Shown here piece by piece: positions 56,326-64,000 of a stretch of DNA of 64,000 bases; the first letter of the stretch is position 1; every line of letters starts with the position of its first letter. The position numbers and the translations under genes are program-made. The stretch is taken from NCBI RefSeq assembly GCF_009928485.1, contig NZ_JAABNP010000007.1, positions 1 to 64,000 of the forward strand. Direction: 5' to 3'. This stretch comes from Clostridium sp. C2-6-12 (GTDB lineage Bacteria; Bacillota; Clostridia; Clostridiales; Clostridiaceae). The notes under the pieces are model-generated. The model did no database searches. It worked only from the letters and a program-made list of their open reading frames with translations, and was not told the DNA's origin.

Positions 56326-56970
56326 TTATGCTGTTAATTCTGTTCTTTTTATATACATCCTAAAAATCACTTCTTCAATAAAAGAAAATAAACTTGAAGT
56401 TATAAAGTATATTCCTAAAGCAACAGGCGCTTTGAAAGTTATTAGTGCACTCATTACAGTAGTTATTATAACATTAGTTTTGCTTAATTTTGCTTGAGTA
56501 GTTATTTTTAGAAATGGTATATACGGTAATATGTTTGGACTAAGCATTGATATTGTATATACCATAGGTACAATAAACAAATTATCTGTCATCTTTATGC
56601 TAACCACCCAAGGTAAAAGTATTGTTCCTACCTGCATGGGCATATTTAAGATCACATTATATAATGTGAAAATCACAGGAATCTGTAGTAAGCTTGTTAA
56701 ACAACCAAACATTCCTTTTGCATTTTTCTCATAATATTTTTTAGTTTCCATATCTAGCTTTTCTTTATTTTTTTTATACTTTTCTTTAATTTCTTCCAAT
56801 CCCTTAGAAAGCTTTAGTTGCGCCTGCATACTAAGTTTTTGTTTAAATGACAAAGGCATAAGTAATAACCTTACTAATATAGTCAGTAGTATAATTGCTA
56901 TACCTAAGTCTCCTGTAATATTAAAAAAATAATTAAGTGAAGAATTTAATAAATCTGAAATGATGTTCAT
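56326..56970 (-). CDS. yidC: YidC/Oxa1-family membrane insertase
   Basis: The 214-aa protein has the YidC core: a first helix with the conserved Arg (TILVRLLLMPLSFKQKLS), a charged coiled-coil loop (residues 45-80), and later helices with GCLTSLLQIPVIFTLYNVI. It inserts proteins into the cytoplasmic membrane. It lacks an obvious lipoprotein signal. It is probably an accessory copy, as the main yidC usually lies near rnpA-rpmH. Its place among cbi genes is unusual. Confidence 0.9.
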   Translation of the reverse strand: MNIISDLLNSSLNYFFNITGDLGIAIILLTILVRLLLMPLSFKQKLSMQAQLKLSKGLEEIKEKYKKNKEKLDMETKKYYEKNAKGMFGCLTSLLQIPVIFTLYNVILNMPMQVGTILLPWVVSIKMTDNLFIVPMVYTISMLSPNILPYIPFLKITTQAKLSKTNVIITTVMSALITFKAPVALGIYFITSSLFSFIEEVIFRMYIKRTELTA

Positions 56971-57015
56971 ATTTTACCTCCTAAAATTTAAAGTTCATAA
57001 AAAACATCACTTCAT

Positions 57016-57243
57016 TTAAAACCTAACACAATATCGCCAAACGTCATATTTTTCATAAGAAATATAATCTTCTATGACCATAATCTTTGAAAACTCTAAT
57101 AATTTACTATAAATCTTCCTTACAAATTTAAAATGAAATCTTCTTATATTGTTTTTATAATATGTAATTGCATAAGCAACAACACCTACAAATAATAACA
57201 AAACAAATAATATATTAATAGTGGTTATCAAATCTGCTTTCAT
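57016..57243 (-). CDS. Small single-helix membrane protein, 75 aa
   Basis: One N-terminal transmembrane helix (INILFVLLLFVGVVAYAIT) is followed by a basic, aromatic-rich tail (NNIRRFHFKFVRKIY). GAGAGGTAG precedes the ATG. It sits 46 nt upstream of the yidC-like gene on the same strand, so the two are likely cotranscribed. No family recognised. Confidence 0.68.
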   Translation of the reverse strand: MKADLITTINILFVLLLFVGVVAYAITYYKNNIRRFHFKFVRKIYSKLLEFSKIMVIEDYISYEKYDVWRYCVRF

Positions 57244-57346
57244 AATACTACCTCTCGAATTTAATATATATTATACCACTATATAAGTTATTTACAACCA
57301 CCTAAAAGCTTATTTATTATATAATTAAATCTTAATTCTGTTTTTA

Positions 57347-58519
57347 TTAACTAATTCCTTCAGACTTCCAAAGTAAAATAGGCTTTGATGCTCCATAATA
57401 CATAACGGCTTTAACCTCTAATTCTCCATAAACATGTTCTTTAATTTTTTCAACAATTTTATTTCCAATATTCTCATAAAGCTCAGAATAGCCTTCACCA
57501 AGCATTTTAACTGCGCCTTCACAGGTCTTTTCTTTTAAGACTTCTTTTACAAGAGAAATATCATATCCAAGAAGTGCTAGTTCTAATGCCATAACCTCAA
57601 GCCTTACCCCTGCAACTTTGCTATGAGTATTAAAGCAGCCATAAGCTATTTTACTCATTTTTCCTATGTGTCCAACTACTATAACAGATTTAACCTTACA
57701 AGATATGCAGGTTTCAAGAGCAAATCCTATATAATTTGAACATATTACTATTTCTTCTTCTTTAAAACCACGTTCTTTAGAATAATTCTCACCTAAACTT
57801 CCAAAGGCTAAAATTAATCTTTTATTCTTTAATGCTTTTTGAACAATTTCTAATCTTATAGAAGCTTTTAGAGAATCCTCTGACATTGGATGAACAATTC
57901 CTGTAGTTCCTAAAATTGAAATTCCTCCTTCAATTCCAAGCCTTGGATTAAAGGTTTTTTTAGCTACTTCTTCTCCTTGAGGCACTAAAATTGTCACTTC
58001 AACCATTTCATCCTTTGGTAAAACCTTAAGAACTTCTTCCTTTATCATTTTTCTTGGAACTGGATTAATAGCTGGCTCTCCCTTAGGCACAAAAAGTCCC
58101 TCTTTTGTAACCTTTCCTACTCCAATTCCCCCCTTTAGTATAACTCTATGCAAATCTTCTAGTTCACTAGTTTCAACACATAGTTCATTATTCTTCACTA
58201 AATCAGTATATGTATTTTGTTCTTTACCTTGAACAATCCTTCTGACTCTAGCCTTTATTTCAATTCCATGAGTACTATCTGGGTCATCTCCACCATCTTT
58301 TAAAATAGTACATTCTACATAATCTTCGAGTCTTGCTACAGCTTCTATTGGCATTGTTATATTAATTCCTTTTGGAGTTGATATTTCTATTTCACTTAAA
58401 GTATCTGCTTTATTAAAGAGAAGCATAGCAGCAGCTTTAGCAGCCCCTGCACTACAAGAACCAGTGGTATATCCGCACCTTAATCTTTTTCCTCCAGTAT
58501 CAATATACATTTCAAACAT
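57347..58519 (-). CDS. cbiD: Cobalt-precorrin-5B C1-methyltransferase
   Basis: CbiD of 390 aa has [18 protein letters not shown] at the start and [29 protein letters not shown] and [13 protein letters not shown] later. It adds the C1 methyl group. The start is ATG 58519 (MFEMYID), as GGAGGTG lies upstream; a TTG five codons earlier overlaps that site. Confidence 0.95.
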   Translation of the reverse strand: MFEMYIDTGGKRLRCGYTTGSCSAGAAKAAAMLLFNKADTLSEIEISTPKGINITMPIEAVARLEDYVECTILKDGGDDPDSTHGIEIKARVRRIVQGKEQNTYTDLVKNNELCVETSELEDLHRVILKGGIGVGKVTKEGLFVPKGEPAINPVPRKMIKEEVLKVLPKDEMVEVTILVPQGEEVAKKTFNPRLGIEGGISILGTTGIVHPMSEDSLKASIRLEIVQKALKNKRLILAFGSLGENYSKERGFKEEEIVICSNYIGFALETCISCKVKSVIVVGHIGKMSKIAYGCFNTHSKVAGVRLEVMALELALLGYDISLVKEVLKEKTCEGAVKMLGEGYSELYENIGNKIVEKIKEHVYGELEVKAVMYYGASKPILLWKSEGIS

Positions 58520-58683
58520 AAATCTCACCTCCAAATCTATTAAGTTTTATTATAAACAAAAAACACCGCAGATTCTTATGAAATATGCTCTTTAATAACA
58601 GTTTTTTTAATTCTCTATCTTAAAATTAGCATATCGCGAATGAATAATACGGTATTTATAGTCTTCATATAATGTATCTATAT

Positions 58684-59517
58684 TTATTTTTCATTTTCCC
58701 AGGCTTTGGGTCTTACAATGACTTTAGGAAGTTTCGTATTCATATCTCCTTTAGCTGTATTGATTTGAGCTTGAGTTAAATAAATACTCCTTGAAAGATT
58801 TGCTCCACTTAAATCTGCATCTCTCAAATCTGCACCTATAAGATCTGTAAAACTTAAGTCAACCTCTCTTAAATTAGCAGCAATAAGATATGCTCCACTT
58901 AAATTTTCCCCTTTTAAGTCTTTTTTTCTAAGATCAGCACCAATAAAGTCAAAACCTCCACCAAAGGTTCTTTTGCCTTTTAAAGTAGTTTTCTTATTAC
59001 CTGCTTTTTTTCTTACAAATTCACTTGTTTGTAAAAGCAGTTTATTAACACTCATTCTAACTGGTACTAAATCTAATTTACCTAAAGCTTCTACATTTTC
59101 TTCAGTTAAATTTTCAATTTCCTTTATTTTTAAAATTAATTCTTCTTTTAATTTATTTTCACCCTGTAATATTAATGCTTCATTTAAATACCAAAGCATT
59201 TCATAAAGCTGTTTCATAATAATAAATATATCAAACATCTGCGTTACAGTTTCTGGATGATTTCTCCAATCCTGTCCTTTGAATGTGACCTGAGCAACCT
59301 TCTGTCCTGCTCCAAGACAATCATATGCAATACACCCTTTAAGACCTTTTTTGTTTAAGTTTTTATGAACCTTACATTTAAAATCCTCTTGAAGATTTAT
59401 ACATGGTTTTCCTGCTTCCTTATCAACTGGAAAACCGTCGTTAGCTGAAAAGTAAAGCGCTGTGCAGCATAATCCAAAACATTTGCTACAATCAGCTTTA
59501 AAATTATCAAACCTCAT
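58684..59517 (-). CDS. Pentapeptide-repeat protein with Cys-rich N-terminus
   Basis: Residues 1-60 carry a Cys cluster (CSKCFGLCC, then CINL, CKVH, CIAYDC) typical of YkgJ-like metal-binding domains. Residues about 200-255 form pentapeptide repeats of the A(D/N)LXX type (LIAANLREVDLSFTDLIGAD and on), which fold as a right-handed beta helix. The function is unknown. It lies between cbiC and cbiD on the same strand, with weak GAGAG spacing to the ATG. It is not a known step in corrin synthesis. Confidence 0.85.
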   Translation of the reverse strand: MRFDNFKADCSKCFGLCCTALYFSANDGFPVDKEAGKPCINLQEDFKCKVHKNLNKKGLKGCIAYDCLGAGQKVAQVTFKGQDWRNHPETVTQMFDIFIIMKQLYEMLWYLNEALILQGENKLKEELILKIKEIENLTEENVEALGKLDLVPVRMSVNKLLLQTSEFVRKKAGNKKTTLKGKRTFGGGFDFIGADLRKKDLKGENLSGAYLIAANLREVDLSFTDLIGADLRDADLSGANLSRSIYLTQAQINTAKGDMNTKLPKVIVRPKAWENEK

Positions 59518-59561
59518 ATTATTCCAACTCTCATTCCTAAAGTATTAAATTACTATAATCA

Positions 59562-59642
59562 TTACCACTTTAGAAGCACTGCACCTGAAGAAAATCCTGC
59601 TTCAAAAGTTACAAATAAAATATTTTTTCCATTATCAATCAA
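59562..59642 (-). pseudogene. Possible fragment of a KAS III (FabH-like) gene
   Basis: A 26-codon open stretch starting at TTG 59642 reads MIDNGKNILFVTFEAGFSSG and then AVLLKW before a TAA. The spacing of F-x-A-G-F-x-x-G-A-x-L-x-W resembles the C-terminal end of FabH-type ketoacyl synthases (GxGxxxGAxLxW). No upstream remainder is visible before cbiC. This could also be chance. Confidence 0.3.
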
Positions 59643-59711
59643 TTATAACATACTTTGCAAATACCATTATTTAATTTTCAAAGAACATATGATTACAGTC
59701 ACTCTTCTAGT

Positions 59712-60356
59712 TTATCTTTCAACCACCATATACATAATTGCATTTATTATAGCTGCTGCAACAGTGCTTCCGCCTTTTCTTCCTTTAACTCTTATATATG
59801 GAATATTCAGTTCCTCCATATTTTCTTTACTTTCTGCTGCTCCAACAAAACCTACTGGAACTGCTATTATAAGCTTTGGATTTGCTTTTCCTTCTTTTAT
59901 TAATTCCTTAAGCCTAAATAATGCAGTTGGTGCATTTCCAAAAACAAAAATATCAACCTGGTCACTACAAGCTTTTTCAACTGCAGCCATACTTCTTGTT
60001 ATATTTTTTTCTTTAGCTTCTTTATGTACAACATCTTCATTAACATAACAAATTACACTACTATTTGTTTTAGCTAAAGCCATCTTATTAATTCCATTTA
60101 AGGCCATATTAGTATCTGTATAAATTTTTGTACCTTTTCTAAAAAGCTCTTTACCAGTTTCAATAGCATCCTTACTTATTTCAACTAAATCTTTATATTC
60201 AAAATCTGCTGTAGTATGAATAGTCCTCTTAACTATAAGTAATTCTTCTTGTGTAAAAGAATGAGAACCCATTTCCTCTCCAATAATTTCAAAGCTTCTT
60301 TCTTCAATTCCCATAGGATTTTTTAAATAGTCCATATATTTTTTAACAGAAACCAT
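59712..60356 (-). CDS. cbiC: Cobalt-precorrin-8 methylmutase
   Basis: CbiC moves the C11 methyl to C12, giving cobyrinate. It has catalytic His43 counted from the GTG start (VKRTIHTTADFEY), NPMGIEERSFEII, and VIAVPVGFVGAAESK. The ATG at 60356 (MVSVKKYMDYL) is chosen. A GTG at 60378-60380 would add eight residues but overlaps the GAGGTG site, while that site is rather far from 60356, so the start is uncertain. Confidence 0.92.
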   Translation of the reverse strand: MVSVKKYMDYLKNPMGIEERSFEIIGEEMGSHSFTQEELLIVKRTIHTTADFEYKDLVEISKDAIETGKELFRKGTKIYTDTNMALNGINKMALAKTNSSVICYVNEDVVHKEAKEKNITRSMAAVEKACSDQVDIFVFGNAPTALFRLKELIKEGKANPKLIIAVPVGFVGAAESKENMEELNIPYIRVKGRKGGSTVAAAIINAIMYMVVER

Positions 60357-60469
60357 TGAAAGATTTCTGCTAAAGTTCACCTCTTTCCATTTTAATCTTA
60401 AACAACATATTCATATATCTATAACAACTCTGGAAAAGCACTAAGCTTTTCTGCATTAACTTATAATTT

Positions 60470-61864
60470 CTAACCAAATAAGATTTTTTTTGCAAACTCA
60501 ATATTACTTTGAAAATTAATATGAGCATATGCTGCCAAAGTATTTCCTTTAATATATCCACATTGCCACTTTATTATTTCTCCATCATATTGAGTTTTTT
60601 CAACTTCATATATCTTATTTTCTTGTAAAGTCACTTTCGACTTATGAAATTCATGTCCATTTATTTCAAAGAATTCTTCTTGCAAAGTTTTCTTTGAATT
60701 TTCTTGGGTACTATCCATATTTTTATTGGAATAATTTAAAGATAAGTCTAAGGATTTATCGAAATATTTTTTATTAACCTTCACCTTACAATAACCAAAG
60801 TTTTGAAGCATCTTTGTCATTTCACTGTTTCCATTAAAAAATCCAACCATTTCTGCTCCATCTATTGATTTAGTTAAATACATTAATCCACCGCATTCTG
60901 CATAACATTTAAGCCCTTTCTCTAAGGCTTTTTTTATGCTGCTTCTCATAGAATAATTGTTTTCTAATTCCTCTTTAAATACTTCTGGATATCCTCCACC
61001 TATATATAAAAAATCTAATTTTTCAGGTAAAGTCTTATCTTTAATTGGACTAAAATAAATTACTTTCCCAAGGCTCTCTAAAAATTCTAAATTATCCTTA
61101 TAATAAAAACTAAACGCTTTATCTAAAGCTACACCAATTCTTAATGAATTTTTTTCATTCTTAAAATCTTTATTAGTTTTAACCTTACCTTTAAACTCTT
61201 GCATTTTATTTATAATGCCATCTAAATCAACATATTTTTCAATAAGGTTTCCACACATATTCAACTTTTCTTCAAGATTAAGAATCTCCATGCTTTGTAC
61301 AAGCCCTAAATGCCTGCTGCTTAAGGATATTTTTTCTTCTTTAGGAAGATATCCAAAAACTTTAACCTTACAATTTTCTTCTATAGCATATTTTAATAGC
61401 TTGTAATATTTTTCACTTACAGAATTTAATACAATCCCTGCAATATTAGCATTTTTATAATTTTTAAAGCCTTCAATTTCAGCACATATACTGTTGCTTT
61501 GTCCCTTAGGTGATAACACTAATATAATTGGCATGTTTCCTAGTATTTTTGATATTTCATAAGTTGAAGCTTTATGTCCTATACCTATTCCATCATAAAG
61601 ACCCATTACCCCTTCAATTACACCAATATGACCTTTTCCTTCAAGGTAATTCCTTATTACGCCTTCTTCTCCCATTAAATATGAATCAAGATTTCTTGAA
61701 GCTTTTTGCGTAACCTCTTTATGAAAAGCTGGATCTATATAATCTGGTCCAACCTTATAGCCTTGAACCTCTAAATTCCTATTTTTTAAAGCTTTCATAA
61801 GACCAAGTGTAAATGTAGTCTTTCCTCCACCACTTGAATTAGAAGCTATTATTATAGATTTCAT
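60470..61864 (-). CDS. cbiA: Cobyrinate a,c-diamide synthase
   Basis: CbiA amidates the a and c side chains of cobyrinate with glutamine. The N-terminal ATPase domain has the P-loop IIIASNSSGGGKTTFTLGLM. The C-terminal class I glutaminase-like domain has KCYAECGGLMYLT, with Cys as the likely nucleophile. It is 464 aa and follows cbiK by about 130 nt. The ribosome site AAAGGTACGG is weak. Confidence 0.95.
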   Translation of the reverse strand: MKSIIIASNSSGGGKTTFTLGLMKALKNRNLEVQGYKVGPDYIDPAFHKEVTQKASRNLDSYLMGEEGVIRNYLEGKGHIGVIEGVMGLYDGIGIGHKASTYEISKILGNMPIILVLSPKGQSNSICAEIEGFKNYKNANIAGIVLNSVSEKYYKLLKYAIEENCKVKVFGYLPKEEKISLSSRHLGLVQSMEILNLEEKLNMCGNLIEKYVDLDGIINKMQEFKGKVKTNKDFKNEKNSLRIGVALDKAFSFYYKDNLEFLESLGKVIYFSPIKDKTLPEKLDFLYIGGGYPEVFKEELENNYSMRSSIKKALEKGLKCYAECGGLMYLTKSIDGAEMVGFFNGNSEMTKMLQNFGYCKVKVNKKYFDKSLDLSLNYSNKNMDSTQENSKKTLQEEFFEINGHEFHKSKVTLQENKIYEVEKTQYDGEIIKWQCGYIKGNTLAAYAHINFQSNIEFAKKILFG

Positions 61865-61875
61865 ATAACACCGTA

Positions 61876-61985
61876 CCTTTATTCAGTTAAGAGTTAATAG
61901 TTATGAATTCAAAGCTACAGAGAATGGTTTTAACTGTTAACTATAACTGTTATTCGTATTTCATTATAATTTATAATCGAATTCA
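61876..61985. repeat. Intergenic AT-rich repeat between cbiK and cbiA
   Basis: AGTTAAGAGTTAATAGTTATG and AACTGTTAACTATAACTGTT form an imperfect inverted repeat. Similar blocks are found at 41218-41405 and 53955-54068. Confidence 0.45.
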
Positions 61986-61995
61986 CACATGATAA

Positions 61996-62820
61996 TTATC
62001 TTAATTTTTTTGTTCTTCCTGCATTTACGTACTTATTATTAATTGAATCATAAATTCTGTTTATGTAAAGCTCTTGAAAATTATCAAATTCTCCCAAACC
62101 GTGCATATGTAAGGAAACCTCTATTCCTTCTTTTTGTAATTTGCTTTTTAAAGAATGCTCTTCATCTGAGGCCATATCATTTTTTGCATGATCACCACAA
62201 ACAAGAAGTAATGGAACAAGCTTTGTCTTCTTAATTCCTTTTTTCTTTAATTTCTTCACTACATTTTCTATAGTTGGATAGCCTTCTATTGTAGCCACAA
62301 ATACATTTTCATATTCTTCATCTATTAAAACAGTTTGAAGCATTCCATAAACTGCATTTGCAGGGTGTTCTGTTCCATGTCCAAATAGTATTACACTTTC
62401 TTCTCCCTGTAGAATATCCTTAATACTTTCTATAAACAAGGAATAATCCTCTGGAAGCCCATTCATTCCTTGATAAAAAAATATAGGTCTTCCAAGCTTT
62501 AAAGCTTTAAAGTAATCTTTATTTTTTTCTACAATTCCTTTTATATAATCAAACTCTTCTCCTGGAATTATATGAAGGGGCTGAACTATTACTTCCTCAA
62601 ATCCTTTATCTTTTAATACTTCTAAGGCTTCTTCTGGGGTAAATATATTTAAATTATCTCTTTCTTTCAATTTTTTTATTATTCTATGTGCTGTAAAAGC
62701 TCTAAAAACTTCATATTCCTTAAATTCATCTTTAATTTTATTTTCAATCTTTTCAATTGAATTTCTCAATGCCTCAATATGACTTGTTCCAAAACTTACA
62801 ACTAAAATAGCTTTTTTCAT
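61996..62820 (-). CDS. cbiK: Sirohydrochlorin cobaltochelatase
   Basis: CbiK inserts cobalt into sirohydrochlorin at the start of the anaerobic pathway. It has MKKAILVVSFGTSH at the start, VILFGHGTEHPAN, and LLVCGDHAKNDMASDEE, with histidines that match the catalytic pair of CbiK. The start is ATG 62820, after AAGGAAGGG; a 28-codon extension has no ribosome site. It is the first gene after the cobalamin riboswitch. Confidence 0.95.
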   Translation of the reverse strand: MKKAILVVSFGTSHIEALRNSIEKIENKIKDEFKEYEVFRAFTAHRIIKKLKERDNLNIFTPEEALEVLKDKGFEEVIVQPLHIIPGEEFDYIKGIVEKNKDYFKALKLGRPIFFYQGMNGLPEDYSLFIESIKDILQGEESVILFGHGTEHPANAVYGMLQTVLIDEEYENVFVATIEGYPTIENVVKKLKKKGIKKTKLVPLLLVCGDHAKNDMASDEEHSLKSKLQKEGIEVSLHMHGLGEFDNFQELYINRIYDSINNKYVNAGRTKKLR

Positions 62821-63056
62821 TATAATATCCCTTCCTTTCTTCGAAAACAAAGTAGCTGCGTTGACAATATATAAATAAAAATTTAGGCAAGAAATGCACA
62901 GCATTTCTCTTAATTTTATATGTTCCTAGGCATCAAAAAAATCCCCGTTACCTTTTCAGATAAAGAGGACACATAACAAATTAAGAATATAATATTATTA
63001 TATATTCTAACCTTTGCTCTTGACTTCCCTCCGAAGCTAGCATTTTCGTATATTTT

Positions 63057-63210
63057 TAGGCAGGTCTCCTGACTTTGGCCTCATCCTAGAATCTCCACCT
63101 TCCCAAGAATAATATCTCAGTGGCTGTCTTAGAGTTTAGTCTTCCATTACAGTAGCGGGGGCTGTAGTAGATTTTCACTACTTTCCCTTTTAATCTTAAA
63201 AACATTTTAA
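63057..63210 (-). promoter_or_regulatory. Cobalamin riboswitch of the cbi operon
   Basis: On the minus strand the order AAAAGGGAA, GTGAAAATCTACTACAGCC, CCCGCTACTGTAATGG, GCCACTG, TGGGAAGG and GATGAGGCCAAAG, then the B12 box AGTCAGGAGACCTGCC (63059-63074), matches the AdoCbl class. It lies about 240 nt before cbiK. The expression platform between 62821 and 63056 is not obvious. Confidence 0.95.
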
Positions 63211-63362
63211 TAAAATGCACTTTAAAAACCTAAAAATCAATTTTAATTATCTTTAAATTATAAAGTACTACAATCCTTTATTCAAGTAAAAAGTAACTAT
63301 AAGCTCCTATATTTAAATTAATTCTAATTATTTGCATATAATATATAACTTAATTTCCTATT

Positions 63363-63391
63363 TTGGCCTATGATGTAAAATATAGTATACT
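63363..63391 (+). promoter_or_regulatory. Probable promoter of the small right-edge gene
   Basis: TTGGCC (63363-63368) and TATACT (63386-63391) are 17 nt apart. A TATAAT at 63398-63403 is an alternative -10. Confidence 0.45.
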
Positions 63392-63424
63392 GACTGTATA
63401 ATAACTCGTTTGGAGGAAAAAATA

Positions 63425-63574
63425 ATGCTCAGAAAAATATTTACTCTTTGTTTTATTTCCATTTTAGCATTATCACAAGTAGGATGCTTTAAAGAAAATA
63501 CACAAATGGAAGGTACTTTTAAAAAGAATGAATCGAAGGAAAATCCAACAAATTTGTATTTGGGTAATGATTAA
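63425..63574 (+). CDS. Small secreted or lipoprotein-like protein, 49 aa
   Basis: The ATG follows TTGGAGGAAAA. The product begins MLRKIFTLCFISILALSQVG with Cys21 next, then a charged tail (FKENTQMEGTFKKNE). It looks like a signal or lipoprotein leader with a short tail. The residue three before the Cys is Gln, which is not ideal for lipidation. No family recognised. Confidence 0.6.
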   Translation: MLRKIFTLCFISILALSQVGCFKENTQMEGTFKKNESKENPTNLYLGND

Positions 63575-63661
63575 TTAGGAAAAGAACTCATTTAATTTTA
63601 GAGTAACATATAGAAATATCAAATAATATATTAAATAAAAGCACTTATATTAGAGGAAGCA

Positions 63662-64000
63662 ATGGAATTCAACGGATGGAGTAGTTTTGAGGATTTAGCA
63701 AAGGCTTGCGGATATACTAATTCTAATAGCAATTCAAATGAAGCAAATAATAATAACAATAATAATAATAATAATAATTCAACAAATAATTCTGGTAATA
63801 TGGGATGCTGTGATATACCAAATGGATTTCAAGCTTTAAATCCTGATTTATTCGTGGTAATAGGTGAAGTGCTTGGAAATATACTAGCTGGAAATATGCC
63901 ATTTAATGTTCAAAATGCAGTTGGTAACTGGTTACAGCTAGTTGGCCAAGCAATTGAAACATATAATGCTCAACAGCAATATTTTCAAGGAGGACCAGGA
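63662..64000 (+). CDS. Asn-rich hypothetical protein, partial (runs off right edge)
   Basis: The frame opens at ATG 63662, after AGAGGAAGC, and is still open at the last base (113 codons). It begins MEFNGWSSFEDLAKACGYTN. An Asn tract encoded by AAT/AAC triplets (63740-63780) follows, then GCCDIPNGFQALNPDLFVVI and NAVGNWLQLVGQAIETYNAQ. The last part looks like a conserved clostridial domain of unknown function, possibly a spore- or envelope-associated protein; I cannot name it. Confidence 0.65.
   Translation, partial: MEFNGWSSFEDLAKACGYTNSNSNSNEANNNNNNNNNNNSTNNSGNMGCCDIPNGFQALNPDLFVVIGEVLGNILAGNMPFNVQNAVGNWLQLVGQAIETYNAQQQYFQGGPG

Noticed and set aside
60370-60561. 63-aa minus-strand frame between cbiA and cbiC
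   Set aside because: It overlaps the end of cbiA out of frame and has no ribosome site.
63735-63785. AAT/AAC triplet run as a CRISPR or DNA satellite
   Set aside because: It is in frame inside an open reading frame and simply encodes asparagine; there are no spacer-like units.

Overview
The window is low-GC Firmicutes DNA from a spore-forming, hydrogen-evolving anaerobe. The very AT-rich codons, T-box leaders, CotF-type coat proteins, a Spo0E-like phosphatase, a [FeFe] hydrogenase and an anaerobic (cbi) cobalamin pathway fit Clostridium sensu stricto, most likely near the C. beijerinckii / C. butyricum group. The species is an inference. I see no prophage, insertion sequence, CRISPR array, tRNA or rRNA gene. 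A promoter at the left edge points outward and looks like a clostridial rRNA promoter.

Layout. 0.4-9.4 kb: an unknown protein, metG with a Met T-box, the AMMECR1/MEMO/radical-SAM set (amrS and a fused amrBA) around a YtaF/MntP-like membrane protein, and kup. 9.4-14.7 kb: a likely spore-coat operon with two small-helical/CotF pairs around an alcohol dehydrogenase, then DUF2809, an NlpC/P60 hydrolase and a membrane protein. 14.8-22.3 kb: an archaeal-type aspartyl-tRNA synthetase behind a complete Asp T-box plus a second, truncated T-box module, then housekeeping and envelope genes. 22.4-26.1 kb: two copies of a PiT phosphate transporter with its DUF47 partner. 26.2-33.5 kb: [FeFe] hydrogenase with a NuoF-derived N-terminus, GH36 alpha-galactosidase, DUF3237, a small siroheme reductase, a HAD phosphatase and a sensor-Spo0E fusion.

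33.7-51 kb is a carbohydrate region. A YesN/YesM two-component system faces away from a chemoreceptor with a frame break near its start, a GH42 beta-galactosidase and an ABC sugar importer that has no ATPase gene of its own. Next comes a trehalose module (phosphotrehalase, PTS EIIBC, GntR repressor) with two strong palindromic candidate operators, and a MATE exporter. 51.9-63.2 kb is a cobalamin cluster on the minus strand behind a B12 riboswitch: cbiK, cbiA, cbiC, a pentapeptide protein, cbiD, a small membrane protein, yidC-like, cbiE, cbiT, cbiL, cbiF, cbiG. cbiH and cbiJ are absent from the window. The right edge holds a tiny secreted or lipoprotein gene and the start of an Asn-rich protein.

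The observations most worth following are the duplicated T-box modules before aspS, the sensor-Spo0E fusion, the covarying GCATAGC hairpin repeats, the cbi cluster broken by yidC and a terminator, the frame-broken chemoreceptor, and the degenerate NuoF-like domain on the hydrogenase. No clearly new multi-gene system stands out; most genes belong to known families.
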